DNA from: Streptococcus gallinaceus
Lineage (GTDB): Bacteria; Bacillota; Bacilli; Lactobacillales; Streptococcaceae
DNA length: 64,000 bases
Reading direction: 5' to 3'
Assembly (NCBI RefSeq): GCF_024170225.1
Contig: NZ_JALJXU010000008.1
Location: 1 to 64,000, forward strand
Shown: one piece after another, positions 44,924 through 53,678 of the stretch
Position numbering within the stretch: the first letter of the stretch is position 1
Layout: each line of letters begins with the position of its first letter
Notes under the pieces: generated by a model
The model's database searches: none
What the model saw: the letters and a program-made list of their open reading frames with translations, nothing else
Told to the model about the DNA's origin: nothing
Translations under genes and position numbers: made by a program

Positions 44924-46225
44924 ATGAAATTCTTTAAACAAACAACCGTTGCCGTTACTTTATTGTCTGCTTTGGCTTTGGCCGGCTGTGGAAATAATGG
45001 CTCAAATAAAGCCTCTGAAAAAGGAGACAATAAGACAGTTACCCTCTGGGTACAGTACTCTGAAGAGTCTGCCGAAGGACAGGTTATGAGCCAATCAATT
45101 AAGGACTTCAATAAGAACAATGGAAAAGGCTACACTGCTAAGGTTGAATATATTCCTCGGAGTGGTTCCGGTGGTGGTTACGAAGATAAAGTGAATGCTG
45201 CCTTAACGACAAATACTCTGCCAGATGTTCTCACGATGGATGGACCGAATACAGCCGCCTATGCAAAATCAGGTATTATCGCTCCAATTGATGACTATGT
45301 AACAAATAAAGATGACTTACTACCAAGTATTGTAGATGAAGGTACCTATGATGGAAAGCTATATTCACTAGGTTATTCTGAATCAGGTGTGGGAATTTTC
45401 TACAACAAAAAAATGCTAGAAGATGCAGGTGTTGATATAGCTAGCCTACCAACTGTAGAGAATCCTTGGACATATGATCAATACAATGAATTGTTTGCTA
45501 CACTGACTAAAAAATATAATAAACCAGCTATTGATGTCGGCTTTGATGATCACTCAGAGTGGTTGATGTATGCCTTTACACCATTTGTTTGGTCATCTGG
45601 TGGTGATGTTGTCAATAAATCAGGTGAAAAATCAACAGGAGCACTTGATAATGAAGGGTCAATTGAAGCATTTACCTTCATTCAAGGTTTGATTAAAAAT
45701 GGTTACTCAACCATTACTCCAGAAAAGAATGGTTTCCAAACAGGTGTTTATCCACTGAAGATGACAGGTTCTTGGACGATGCAAGAAATGGACTCTAAAT
45801 ATACTGATATTGAGTATGGTGTTCTTCCATTGCCTATGTCTCCTAAAACGAAAAAATTGGTTTCACCAACTGGTAGTTGGGCTTACGGTATGAGTGCTAC
45901 AACTGAGAAGAAAGATGCTGCGGGAGCATTGATTGATTTCTTAGGATCAGAACAAGAAGTTTACGATATGAGTGTGGGCAATTCTGTACTTCCTTCTCGT
46001 AAATCCACATCTGATCGCCTTGCAACAGAAGTCTCCGATCAAATGAAAGTATTGTTGGAGCAAAATGCGAAAACTGGGCATGCTCGTCCTGTTCTTGTAA
46101 AATATCCACAAATTAGCCGCATTGTACAAGATACTGTGACAGAATCAACCTATGTTGATCAAAATTCAGATATTAAAGCACTTTTGGAACAAAAAGCAAA
46201 AGAAATTGATCCATTGTTACCATAG
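44924..46225 (+). CDS. Sugar ABC transporter substrate-binding lipoprotein
   Basis: A 433-residue extracellular binding protein with a lipoprotein signal (KQTTVAVTLLSALALAGCGNN, Cys near residue 22) and family-1 solute-binding folds (TLWVQYSEESAEGQ, NTLPDVLTMDGPN, TGSWTMQEMDSKY). It delivers sugar to the downstream permeases. AGGAGGG precedes ATG 44924; the frame is open from 44891. Sequence and context fit SusX-like sucrose or fructo-oligosaccharide binding. The following hairpin may raise its expression over that of the permeases. Confidence 0.9.
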   Translation: MKFFKQTTVAVTLLSALALAGCGNNGSNKASEKGDNKTVTLWVQYSEESAEGQVMSQSIKDFNKNNGKGYTAKVEYIPRSGSGGGYEDKVNAALTTNTLPDVLTMDGPNTAAYAKSGIIAPIDDYVTNKDDLLPSIVDEGTYDGKLYSLGYSESGVGIFYNKKMLEDAGVDIASLPTVENPWTYDQYNELFATLTKKYNKPAIDVGFDDHSEWLMYAFTPFVWSSGGDVVNKSGEKSTGALDNEGSIEAFTFIQGLIKNGYSTITPEKNGFQTGVYPLKMTGSWTMQEMDSKYTDIEYGVLPLPMSPKTKKLVSPTGSWAYGMSATTEKKDAAGALIDFLGSEQEVYDMSVGNSVLPSRKSTSDRLATEVSDQMKVLLEQNAKTGHARPVLVKYPQISRIVQDTVTESTYVDQNSDIKALLEQKAKEIDPLLP

Positions 46226-46243
46226 GATTTATCGTGAAAGAAA

Positions 46244-46279
46244 GGGTCGTCTATAGCAGGTTAACTGAGTAGGCGACCC
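46244..46279 (+). terminator. Hairpin between the binding protein and permease genes
   Basis: GGGTCGTCTA (46244-46253) pairs with TAGGCGACCC (46270-46279) with one wobble. It lacks a strong T run, so it is more likely an attenuator or RNA-stability element giving more binding protein than permease. Confidence 0.55.
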
Positions 46280-46309
46280 CTATTGTTTATTAGAAGGAGT
46301 TTATGATCA

Positions 46310-47191
46310 ATGACAGCTAAACACAAAGAATCCTTTATGGGGTATCTGTTTCTATCCCCTTCTCTCTTGATCTTAGGGACATTCCTATTTTTACCAACTT
46401 TACTATCTATTTACTATGCTTTTACAAATTACTATTTGTTAACTCCGGACGCCACCACTTTTGTAGGATTTGATAATTTTATCAAGCTCTTTTCAGATCC
46501 TTTGTTCATGCAAAGTCTAAAAAATATTGGTCAATTTGTTATTTTTATTATTCCAATTCAGCTTGGATTAGCCTTAGGTTTGGCCTTGCTAGTCAATAAT
46601 AAGCGGAAATCAACCATATTTTTCAAAGTGGCATTCTTTGCCCCAGTCGTTATGTCTTTAGTTGTTGTATCTGTTTTGTGGCTAGTCCTATTGAATCCCT
46701 CGAGTGGTTTGATTAATGCATTTTTGAATACAATTGGTATTGATTCACAGCCATTTTTAACGAGTCCTAAACAAGCTATGTTTGTGATTATAGGAGTTTC
46801 TGCTTGGCAAGGAGCCGGCTACCAAATGCTTATTTTCCTTGCAGGTCTACAAAATATCCCGTCTTCTTTGTATGAGGCAGCCAGCATTGACGGAGCTAGT
46901 AAATGGAAACAATTCTTCCATATTACCTTACCAATGCTTAAGCCAACTTCTATTTTAATTTTAACTACGACGTTAATTGATGCCTTTAAACTGGTTATTC
47001 AACCAATGGTCATGACACAAGGTGGGCCGTTGAATTCAACCTTAACACCAGTATACTATATTTATAGGACAGGTTTCACGGATCGTATGGTTGGATATGC
47101 AAGTTCTATTACGGTCATTTTTGGTTTGATTATTATCTTATTTACAGTTTTACAACGAAAAGTAACAGGAGATGAAGGATATCATGAATAA
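46310..47191 (+). CDS. Sugar ABC transporter permease 1
   Basis: A 293-residue inner-membrane permease with about six TM helices and the EAA loop YEAASIDGASKWKQFFHITLPMLKPT that contacts the ATPase. It pairs with the second permease. The operon lacks an ABC ATPase, which must come from a shared MsmK-type protein encoded elsewhere. It overlaps the second permease by 8 bases. Confidence 0.92.
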   Translation: MTAKHKESFMGYLFLSPSLLILGTFLFLPTLLSIYYAFTNYYLLTPDATTFVGFDNFIKLFSDPLFMQSLKNIGQFVIFIIPIQLGLALGLALLVNNKRKSTIFFKVAFFAPVVMSLVVVSVLWLVLLNPSSGLINAFLNTIGIDSQPFLTSPKQAMFVIIGVSAWQGAGYQMLIFLAGLQNIPSSLYEAASIDGASKWKQFFHITLPMLKPTSILILTTTLIDAFKLVIQPMVMTQGGPLNSTLTPVYYIYRTGFTDRMVGYASSITVIFGLIIILFTVLQRKVTGDEGYHE

Positions 47192-48026
47192 AAGAAAAAC
47201 AAATTTATTGTACTTTAGCTTGACCTTCCTACTAGCTGTTTTATTTGTATTTCCATTAGTGTGGATGGTCGTCTCTTCTATGAAGACTGAAAAGGCTGTC
47301 TTTGACCAATTGGGAACTTGGCGTTCATTTTTGCCGTCTGCCAATCCAAGTGAATGGCTTCAACCCTATAAAGAAATATCAGCACGATTTAATCTTTTTC
47401 AATATATTGCAAATAGTATTTTTTATGCCTCTTGTGTGACTATTGGCTCTATTTTGGTGAATTCTATGGCGGGATATGCCTTTGCGAAATTTGATTTTAA
47501 GGGAAAGAGATTTCTTTTTGGTTTAATGTTAGCACTTTTGGTTATTCCTGGTGAGACAATCATAATCACTAAGTTTTCTATTGTGCAAAAATTAGGTTTA
47601 TTAAATACACGCTTAGCAGTTATATTGCCAGCTCTTTCCGCACCACTATTTATTTATATGTTCAGACAATTCTTCAGAGCGGTTTCGAATGAAATTTTGG
47701 AAGCGGCTAAGATTGAGGGGGCATCTCATTTTAGAATTTTTTGGAATATCATGTTACCATTGTCGAAACCAGCTATTGCGACGGTAGGAACTCTATCTTT
47801 TATTGGTAGCTGGAATGACTATATTTGGCCATTGATGGTGTTAACCAATACAAGTGATTTTCCATTGCAAGTAGCTATTACCAATATCAATAATACCCAA
47901 CCAACCTATACAAACCAAATAATGGCGATGTTGACAATTTCAACAATTCCACTCATTATTATTTACATATTCTTCCAAAAATATTTGGTTCAAGGATTGG
48001 GAAGTACTGGAACAGGAGTAAAATAA
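47184..48026 (+). CDS. Sugar ABC transporter permease 2
   Basis: A 280-residue permease with about six TM helices and the EAA motif EAAKIEGASHFRIFWNIMLPLSKPA. The ATG at 47184 has GAAGGA before it; an upstream ATG at 47172 is too close to AGGAG. It forms the heterodimeric channel with permease 1. GH32 follows 3 bases later. Confidence 0.92.
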   Translation: MNKRKTNLLYFSLTFLLAVLFVFPLVWMVVSSMKTEKAVFDQLGTWRSFLPSANPSEWLQPYKEISARFNLFQYIANSIFYASCVTIGSILVNSMAGYAFAKFDFKGKRFLFGLMLALLVIPGETIIITKFSIVQKLGLLNTRLAVILPALSAPLFIYMFRQFFRAVSNEILEAAKIEGASHFRIFWNIMLPLSKPAIATVGTLSFIGSWNDYIWPLMVLTNTSDFPLQVAITNINNTQPTYTNQIMAMLTISTIPLIIIYIFFQKYLVQGLGSTGTGVK

Positions 48027-48029
48027 TAC

Positions 48030-49397
48030 ATGAGTCAATTTAGTATTGAAAGAGCAGAAAAATACATTTTAGAAAATATTTCTAAAGTGAATCAGATCTA
48101 TAAACCAGAATTGCACTTTTCGGCCCAGACTGGTTGGATCAATGATCCCAATGGGTGCGTGTTCTTCCGAGGCGAGTATCACTTATTTTATCAGTTTAAT
48201 CCATACGACAGTGTCTGGGGGCCGATGCATTGGGGACATGCAAAGAGCAAGGACTTATTACACTGGGAGCATTTACCTGTGGCTTTAGTGCCAGACCAAG
48301 ACTATGATAAGGATGGCTGCTTTTCGGGAAGTGCTATTGTTAAGGATGATATTCTTTGGTTAATGTACACGGGTCATATTGTTGATGAGGATGGAAGTGT
48401 CCGACAAATTCAAAATATGGCTTACTCTGAAGATGGCATTTCTTTTCATAAAATCAAGGAAAATCCAGTTGCAACAGGAGAGGTTTTGCCTGAGGAAATT
48501 GTTAAGAGTGATTTTCGTGATCCAAAATTATTTGAAAAGGACGAACGATATTATTCTGTTGTTGCAGCTAAACATCAAGATGGAGTAGGATGTATTATCT
48601 TGCTAGGGTCTGATGATTTGGTATCTTGGCAATTTGAATCGATATTTTTGAAAGGGGAGCCCCATCAAGGCTTTATGTGGGAATGTCCAGATTATTTTGA
48701 GATGGATGGAAAATCCTATCTTATGATGTCACCGATGCGCTATCAACGTGTTGGAAATGATTTTGTCAATCTAAATTCCTCTGTTTTAGTTTCAGGATTT
48801 GTTGATTGGGATAAAAAGCAATTTTATCAGGAGACGGTAAAAGAAATTGATCACGGGCATAATTACTATGCTCCCCAATCTTTTGAAGACAATAAGGGAA
48901 ATAGAATTGTCATTGCTTGGATGCAAAACTGGGGTCGTACAGCAGTCACCCATAATCTTCAACATGGTTGGGCTGGAGCTATGACCACGCCAAGAATTTT
49001 AAAATATAAAGGTGAAAAAATACTTCAAACATTGCCGGATGGCATCTTGGAACAACTTCCTATTTTATTTATGTCGGAAAATTCTCAGGTTGGCTATCTA
49101 CAAAGTGATTGGACAGATGGAAAAGTATACCGACTGGGTACTTCAGAGGATTACTTAGAATTTGGCTATGATGCAGTGGCTAAAGAAGTCTATGTAGATC
49201 GTAGTCACTTAAAAATCCAGATTAAAGGTGAAGAAGAGTGGCCAATTAATCGACGTGCAGTGTCTGTTGAAGCTCACGAAGTTTTATTCATTTTGGATAA
49301 AAGTTTGTTGGAAATTTTTATAAACAATGGTGAAGAAAGTCTATCGAGTTCATATTATTTAACGGATGGTGGCATTTTACAGGAATTAACAAATTAA
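48030..49397 (+). CDS. GH32 beta-fructosidase / sucrose-6-phosphate hydrolase
   Basis: A 455-residue glycoside hydrolase family 32 enzyme that splits fructosyl bonds of sucrose or fructo-oligosaccharides. The nucleophile Asp is in WINDPNGCVFF (about residue 38). The transition-state Asp is in FRDPKLF, and the acid/base Glu is in MWECPDYFEMDGKSYL. No signal peptide is seen, so it acts on imported sugar in the cytosol. Because the importer is an ABC system rather than PTS, unphosphorylated sucrose or fructosides are the likelier substrates. It is the last gene of the operon. Confidence 0.93.
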   Translation: MSQFSIERAEKYILENISKVNQIYKPELHFSAQTGWINDPNGCVFFRGEYHLFYQFNPYDSVWGPMHWGHAKSKDLLHWEHLPVALVPDQDYDKDGCFSGSAIVKDDILWLMYTGHIVDEDGSVRQIQNMAYSEDGISFHKIKENPVATGEVLPEEIVKSDFRDPKLFEKDERYYSVVAAKHQDGVGCIILLGSDDLVSWQFESIFLKGEPHQGFMWECPDYFEMDGKSYLMMSPMRYQRVGNDFVNLNSSVLVSGFVDWDKKQFYQETVKEIDHGHNYYAPQSFEDNKGNRIVIAWMQNWGRTAVTHNLQHGWAGAMTTPRILKYKGEKILQTLPDGILEQLPILFMSENSQVGYLQSDWTDGKVYRLGTSEDYLEFGYDAVAKEVYVDRSHLKIQIKGEEEWPINRRAVSVEAHEVLFILDKSLLEIFINNGEESLSSSYYLTDGGILQELTN

Positions 49398-49425
49398 AAA
49401 GAGAAGAAATTTCTTCTCTTTTTTA
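49396..49425. terminator. Bidirectional terminator after the GH32 gene
   Basis: AAAAAGAGAAGAAA pairs with TTTCTTCTCTTTTT. It ends the sugar operon and the convergent ABC ATPase gene. Confidence 0.88.
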
Positions 49426-50202
49426 TAATAATGGCTTGATAAAGATTCGTTGGTCGCCTAGCGGGATGAGTTCGACCTGGTTGCCGTAAAAATCGCCTAG
49501 GAGTTCTGGAGTAAGGATTTCTTCCTTGGGCCCTTGCGCTAGAACTTTTCCTTCTTTGAGGAGGAGGACGTGGCTAAATGAAGCCGTGATTTCTTCAGCG
49601 TGGTAGGTCACATAGATAATAGCTGGTGCATTTTTCAGCTGGCAAATGCGGTCGATGTGCTTGAGAAGACGTTCCCGTGCCAGTAGATCTAATCCGACAG
49701 TTGCTTCATCTAGGATGAGAATTTGAGGTTCTTCCATGAGACTACGCGCGATGAGTAGTAGCTGCCGTTCACCCTGTGATAAGCTATTGTAGCGGCGACC
49801 AATCAAGTGCCCTGCTTGGATAGTTAAGAGCATTTGTCGGGATTGGTCCAGTTCGGCTTGTCCATATTCGCGGTAGAGGATGGAGGATTTGTACTTGCCT
49901 GTTAGCACGATTTGTTCGGCGTAGAGGTCAGTTGGGAAGCGTTCGGCTAGGAAGGAACCGACGATGCCAATTTTCTTGCGGAGGCTGGGAATATCTCCCT
50001 TACCGAAGGTAACGCCCAAGACCTGCAATTCACCAGAACTTTTCCAAAATTCAGCCATGAGAATCCGTAAGAGAGTGGATTTTCCAGCACCATTTAGCCC
50101 AAGAACGGCCCAAGTTTCTCCTTTTCTAACTTGCCAGTTAATGTCTTCTAAAATCGTCTTTCCTTGGCGACGATAGGATAAATCTTGCATGGATAGAATC
50201 AT
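49423..50202 (-). CDS. ABC transporter ATP-binding protein (YlmA-like)
   Basis: A 259-residue stand-alone ATPase with Walker A GLNGAGKSTLLRIL (about residue 36), a Q loop, the signature LSQGERQLL, Walker B ILILDEATVGLD and a switch His in YVTYHAEE. No permease is encoded nearby, so its transport partner, if any, is unknown. The frame extends upstream to a GTG at 50214, but GAGGTG before ATG 50202 (MILSMQDLSYR) makes this the better start. It is convergent with the sugar operon. Confidence 0.88.
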   Translation of the reverse strand: MILSMQDLSYRRQGKTILEDINWQVRKGETWAVLGLNGAGKSTLLRILMAEFWKSSGELQVLGVTFGKGDIPSLRKKIGIVGSFLAERFPTDLYAEQIVLTGKYKSSILYREYGQAELDQSRQMLLTIQAGHLIGRRYNSLSQGERQLLLIARSLMEEPQILILDEATVGLDLLARERLLKHIDRICQLKNAPAIIYVTYHAEEITASFSHVLLLKEGKVLAQGPKEEILTPELLGDFYGNQVELIPLGDQRIFIKPLL

Positions 50203-50281
50203 GGAGCACCTCACAAATGTTTTTCCTATTTTATCATAGAAATGCTAGAAAATGAATAATTTCCCTCCAAATCTAAAAATA

Positions 50282-50290
50282 TGATATAAT
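50282..50290 (+). promoter_or_regulatory. Extended -10 promoter (TGATATAAT) of the CNNM gene
   Basis: TATAAT at 50285-50290 with TG at 50282-50283 lies 38 bp before the ATG. Confidence 0.5.
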
Positions 50291-50328
50291 AGGACTGTTA
50301 TCTAAAATTATAGACATAGGAGACCGAC

Positions 50329-51669
50329 ATGGAAGACCCTGGTAGTCAGACCATTTATTTGCAAATTTTGATCCTTTTTATTCTAACCCTGCTCAATGCC
50401 TTTTTCTCAGCTTCTGAGATGGCATTAGTGTCGCTCAATCGTTCTCGTGTGGAGCAAAAGGCGGTTGAAGGGGAGAAAAAGTATATTCGTCTGGTCAAGG
50501 TGCTAGACAATCCTAACAACTTTTTGTCAACCATTCAAGTTGGCATTACCTTTATTTCAATCTTATCAGGGGCGAGCTTAGCTAGTGACTTGGGCAAGGT
50601 ATTTGCGGGCTGGTTGGGAAATTCTTCAACGGCACAGACGGCAGGTTATTGGTTTGCTTTGGCATTGTTGACCTTCGTATCGATCGTCTTGGGGGAATTG
50701 TATCCGAAGCGGATTGCCATGAATATGAAAGAAAATCTAGCCGTTGTGACTGCGCCAGTAATTATTTTCTTAGGGAAGATTGTGAGTCCCTTTGTCTGGC
50801 TCTTGTCTGCATCCACAAATCTCTTGTCTCGGATTACACCCATGACTTTTGATGATGCGGATGAGCAGATGACCCGAGATGAGATTGAGTACATGCTGAC
50901 CAAGAGTGAAGCGACAAGCCTGGATGCGGACGAGATTGAGATGTTGCAGGGGATTTTCTCCTTGGACGAAATGGTGGCGCGTGAGGTTATGGTGCCTCGG
51001 ACGGATGCTTTCATGGTCGATATCGAGGATGATGTTAACAGTATTATCCAAGAAATTCTCAAGCAAAATTTCTCCCGAATTCCTGTCTATGAAGACGACA
51101 AGGACAAGGTGATTGGTCTCATTCATACCAAGCGCCTCTTGTCAGAAGGTTTTACAAATGGTTTTGAAAATATCAATCTACGTAAGATTTTACAGGAACC
51201 ACTCTTTGTTCCAGAAACGATTTTCGTGGATGATCTCTTGACGGAACTCCGTAATACGCAAAATCAAATGGCTATTCTTCTTGATGAATACGGTGGAGTG
51301 GCTGGTTTGGTCACTCTGGAAGATTTGTTGGAAGAAATTGTTGGAGAAATTGATGATGAAACGGATAAGACAGAGATTTTTGTCCGTGAAATTGCAGACC
51401 AGACTTATATTGTTCAGGGGAATATGACCCTCAATGACTTCAATGAGCACTTTGGCACAGAGTTGGAAAGCGATGATGTGGATACCATTGCTGGCTTCTA
51501 CTTAACAGGTGTTGGGACGATCCCAAGTCAGGATGAAAAGATGAGCTATGAAGTGGACAGCAATGATTACCACTTGGTGCTGATCAATGACAAGGTCAAA
51601 AATGGTCGTGTGACTAAAATCAAACTTTTATTAACAAAGATTGAAACAGAAGAAGATGGAAAAGAGTAG
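50329..51669 (+). CDS. CNNM/CorC-family hemolysin-like membrane protein
   Basis: A 446-residue protein with an N-terminal DUF21 membrane domain (about 10-190, four TM helices, SASEMALVSLNRSRVEQKA). Tandem CBS domains follow (about 215-335, MVPRTDAFMVDIED and MAILLDEYGGVAGLVTLEDLLEEIVGEI), then a C-terminal CorC/HlyC domain. Family members export Mg2+ or other divalent ions, and the 'hemolysin' name is historical. It has its own extended -10 and a terminator. Confidence 0.92.
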   Translation: MEDPGSQTIYLQILILFILTLLNAFFSASEMALVSLNRSRVEQKAVEGEKKYIRLVKVLDNPNNFLSTIQVGITFISILSGASLASDLGKVFAGWLGNSSTAQTAGYWFALALLTFVSIVLGELYPKRIAMNMKENLAVVTAPVIIFLGKIVSPFVWLLSASTNLLSRITPMTFDDADEQMTRDEIEYMLTKSEATSLDADEIEMLQGIFSLDEMVAREVMVPRTDAFMVDIEDDVNSIIQEILKQNFSRIPVYEDDKDKVIGLIHTKRLLSEGFTNGFENINLRKILQEPLFVPETIFVDDLLTELRNTQNQMAILLDEYGGVAGLVTLEDLLEEIVGEIDDETDKTEIFVREIADQTYIVQGNMTLNDFNEHFGTELESDDVDTIAGFYLTGVGTIPSQDEKMSYEVDSNDYHLVLINDKVKNGRVTKIKLLLTKIETEEDGKE

Positions 51670-51688
51670 GAAATTCCCACTCTTTTTT
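51662..51688 (+). terminator. Terminator of the CNNM gene
   Basis: AAGAGTAGG and CCCACTCTTTTTT form a short hairpin overlapping the stop codon. Confidence 0.7.
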
Positions 51689-51720
51689 CAGTGTTTTTGA
51701 ACCCGCTTTCCTAAAAATAG

Positions 51721-51729
51721 TGTTATAAT
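51721..51729 (+). promoter_or_regulatory. Extended -10 promoter (TGTTATAAT) of pflA
   Basis: TATAAT at 51724-51729 is preceded by TG at 51721-51722 and lies 28 bp before the ATG. Confidence 0.5.
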
Positions 51730-51756
51730 GGAGGGAGTGAAAGATAGGAAGTAAAA

Positions 51757-52548
51757 ATGGAAGAAATCGATTACAGAAATGTTACTGGTTTGGTACATTC
51801 GACAGAGAGCTTTGGTGCTGTAGATGGCCCGGGTATCCGCTTTGTGGTCTTCATGCAGGGCTGTCATATGCGGTGTCAATATTGCCATAATCCAGATACC
51901 TGGGATTTGGTAAATCCTATGGCGACAGAAAGAACAGCAGAAGACGTCCTCAATGAAGCCTTGCGTTACAAAGGTTTTTGGGGGAAGGAGGGAGGCATCA
52001 CCGTATCAGGTGGTGAAGCCACTATCCAGATTGACTTTTTGATTGCCCTCTTTACCTTGGCCAAGGAGAAAGGCATCCACACTACTTTGGATACCTGTGC
52101 CCTGACTTTCCGTAATACTCCTCGCTATCTGGAAAAATATGAGAAGCTCATGGCTGTGACGGATTTGGTGCTCTTGGATATCAAGGAAATCAATCCTGAC
52201 CAACACAAGATTGTCACTGGTCACAGCAATAAGACTATTTTGGCTTGTGCACGTTATCTGTCAGATATTGGCAAGCCCGTTTGGATTCGCCATGTCTTGG
52301 TGCCAGATTTGACAGACCGTGATGAGGATTTGGTGCATTTGGGTGAGTTTGTCAAAACATTGACTAATGTGGAGCGTTTTGAAGTTCTTCCTTATCATAA
52401 TTTGGGTGAATTCAAGTGGCGTGAATTGGGGAAACCGTATCCGCTAGAAGGAACCAAGCCACCAACCAAAGCCCGTGTTGAAAACGCGAAAGAACTCATG
52501 CAGACAGAATCCTATCAGGAATACCTCAATCGGATTAAAGCACAATAA
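51757..52548 (+). CDS. pflA: Pyruvate formate-lyase-activating enzyme
   Basis: A radical-SAM enzyme (263 residues) that installs the glycyl radical on pyruvate formate-lyase under anaerobic conditions. The CxxxCxxC cluster motif is GCHMRCQYCHNPDTW (about residue 35). VSGGEATIQ (SAM glycine-rich) and WIRHVLVPDLTDRDED are typical of the family. The length is normal. It is monocistronic, with pfl not in this window. A terminator follows. Confidence 0.95.
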   Translation: MEEIDYRNVTGLVHSTESFGAVDGPGIRFVVFMQGCHMRCQYCHNPDTWDLVNPMATERTAEDVLNEALRYKGFWGKEGGITVSGGEATIQIDFLIALFTLAKEKGIHTTLDTCALTFRNTPRYLEKYEKLMAVTDLVLLDIKEINPDQHKIVTGHSNKTILACARYLSDIGKPVWIRHVLVPDLTDRDEDLVHLGEFVKTLTNVERFEVLPYHNLGEFKWRELGKPYPLEGTKPPTKARVENAKELMQTESYQEYLNRIKAQ

Positions 52549-52554
52549 AATCAG

Positions 52555-52586
52555 AGAACATCTCAAAAGTGAGGTGTTCTTTTTCT
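52555..52586 (+). terminator. pflA terminator
   Basis: AGAACATCTC pairs with GAGGTGTTCT and a T run follows. Confidence 0.85.
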
Positions 52587-52646
52587 AGTTTTATTCAAAA
52601 TGTGGTATACTAAACTATCGCTAAATAGTAATAAAAGAGAAGAAAA

Positions 52647-53651
52647 TTGAAAGCTATTCAACAAATAAAGTACGCTAAAGAGCCATTTGACTTGGAGATT
52701 GTCGACATTCCTAAACCGACAATTTCTTCACAAGATGTATTGATTAAGGTGGTGGCAGCAGGTTTGAACTCTGTGGATTACAAGCTCATGACGGGGTCAA
52801 TTCGAGCGATTTTTCCTTTTAAAACGCCATTCACAGCGGGAAATGAATTTGCAGGGGGCATCGAGGAAGTGGGAAGTGATGTGGTTGATTTTAAGGTAGG
52901 AGACCGGATTTATGGTCGAATGACCTTGAAAGAACCAGGTGCATTTGCGGCGTATGTAGGAATTGCAGCGTCAGAAATTGCCTTGATTCCAGACTACCTC
53001 AGTTTTGAAGAGGCGGCCGGAATTCCTTTGACAGCCTTAACAGCCTACCAAGCCTTGGATTTGTTGAAGGTAGAGGCTGGGAAGACGATTTTTATCTCCG
53101 GTGGAACAGGTGGTTTTGGTGCCATAGCCATTCCCCTAGCCAAAGCTCGTGGTTTGCGGGTCGTGACAAATGGTCGTGCGATTCATAAAGAGCGGATGCT
53201 GAGCTTGGGAGTGGACCAATTTATCGATTACCAGACAGAGGACTACACAGCGATTCTATCGGATGTGGACTACGTCATTGATACCTTGGGAGGAGAAGAG
53301 CTGGAGAAGCAGTTTGGGATTTTGAAAACAGGGGGTCATCTAGTCAGTCTGAGTAGTCTGCCTAACCGTGCCTTTGCCAAAGAAATGGGTCTGTCTTGGT
53401 TCAAGCAATTCTTATTTGGTCTGGTTGGACGAAAATATGACAAACTAGCAGCTGAAAATGGGCAAACCTATCATTTCATTTTTATGCATTCGGATGGTCC
53501 GCAATTGCGTGAGATTTCTCGTATTTTTGCTGAAAAACAAGTTCCCATTTCCAGTGACCAAGTATTTGCGTTTACTGACATCAACAAGGCGCTGGATAAG
53601 TTGCGAAAAGGTGGTTCAAAAGGGAAATCCATTTTACGAGTAGAGGAGTAA
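52647..53651 (+). CDS. NADPH:quinone reductase-like zinc-independent alcohol dehydrogenase
   Basis: A 334-residue MDR-family oxidoreductase. The N-terminal GroES-like domain (VLIKVVAAGLNSVDYKLM, GDRIYGRM) precedes the NADP-binding domain (TIFISGGTGGFGAIAIPLAKARG, Rossmann loop AGKTIFISGGTGGFG). Structural and catalytic zinc cysteines are absent, as in quinone reductases. The start is TTG (52647), following AAGAGAAGA. The substrate is unknown. Confidence 0.85.
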   Translation: MKAIQQIKYAKEPFDLEIVDIPKPTISSQDVLIKVVAAGLNSVDYKLMTGSIRAIFPFKTPFTAGNEFAGGIEEVGSDVVDFKVGDRIYGRMTLKEPGAFAAYVGIAASEIALIPDYLSFEEAAGIPLTALTAYQALDLLKVEAGKTIFISGGTGGFGAIAIPLAKARGLRVVTNGRAIHKERMLSLGVDQFIDYQTEDYTAILSDVDYVIDTLGGEELEKQFGILKTGGHLVSLSSLPNRAFAKEMGLSWFKQFLFGLVGRKYDKLAAENGQTYHFIFMHSDGPQLREISRIFAEKQVPISSDQVFAFTDINKALDKLRKGGSKGKSILRVEE

Positions 53652-53678
53652 AAAAAGAAGCCGATGGCTTCTTTTCGT
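53651..53678. terminator. Terminator between the quinone reductase and M3 peptidase genes
   Basis: GAAGCC/GGCTTC with A- and T-rich flanks serves both convergent genes. Confidence 0.8.

Noticed and set aside
44824-44925. Riboswitch in the sugar-operon leader
   Set aside because: The inverted repeats are centred on GAAACGTTTC and fit LacI-type DNA operators; no known aptamer core is visible.
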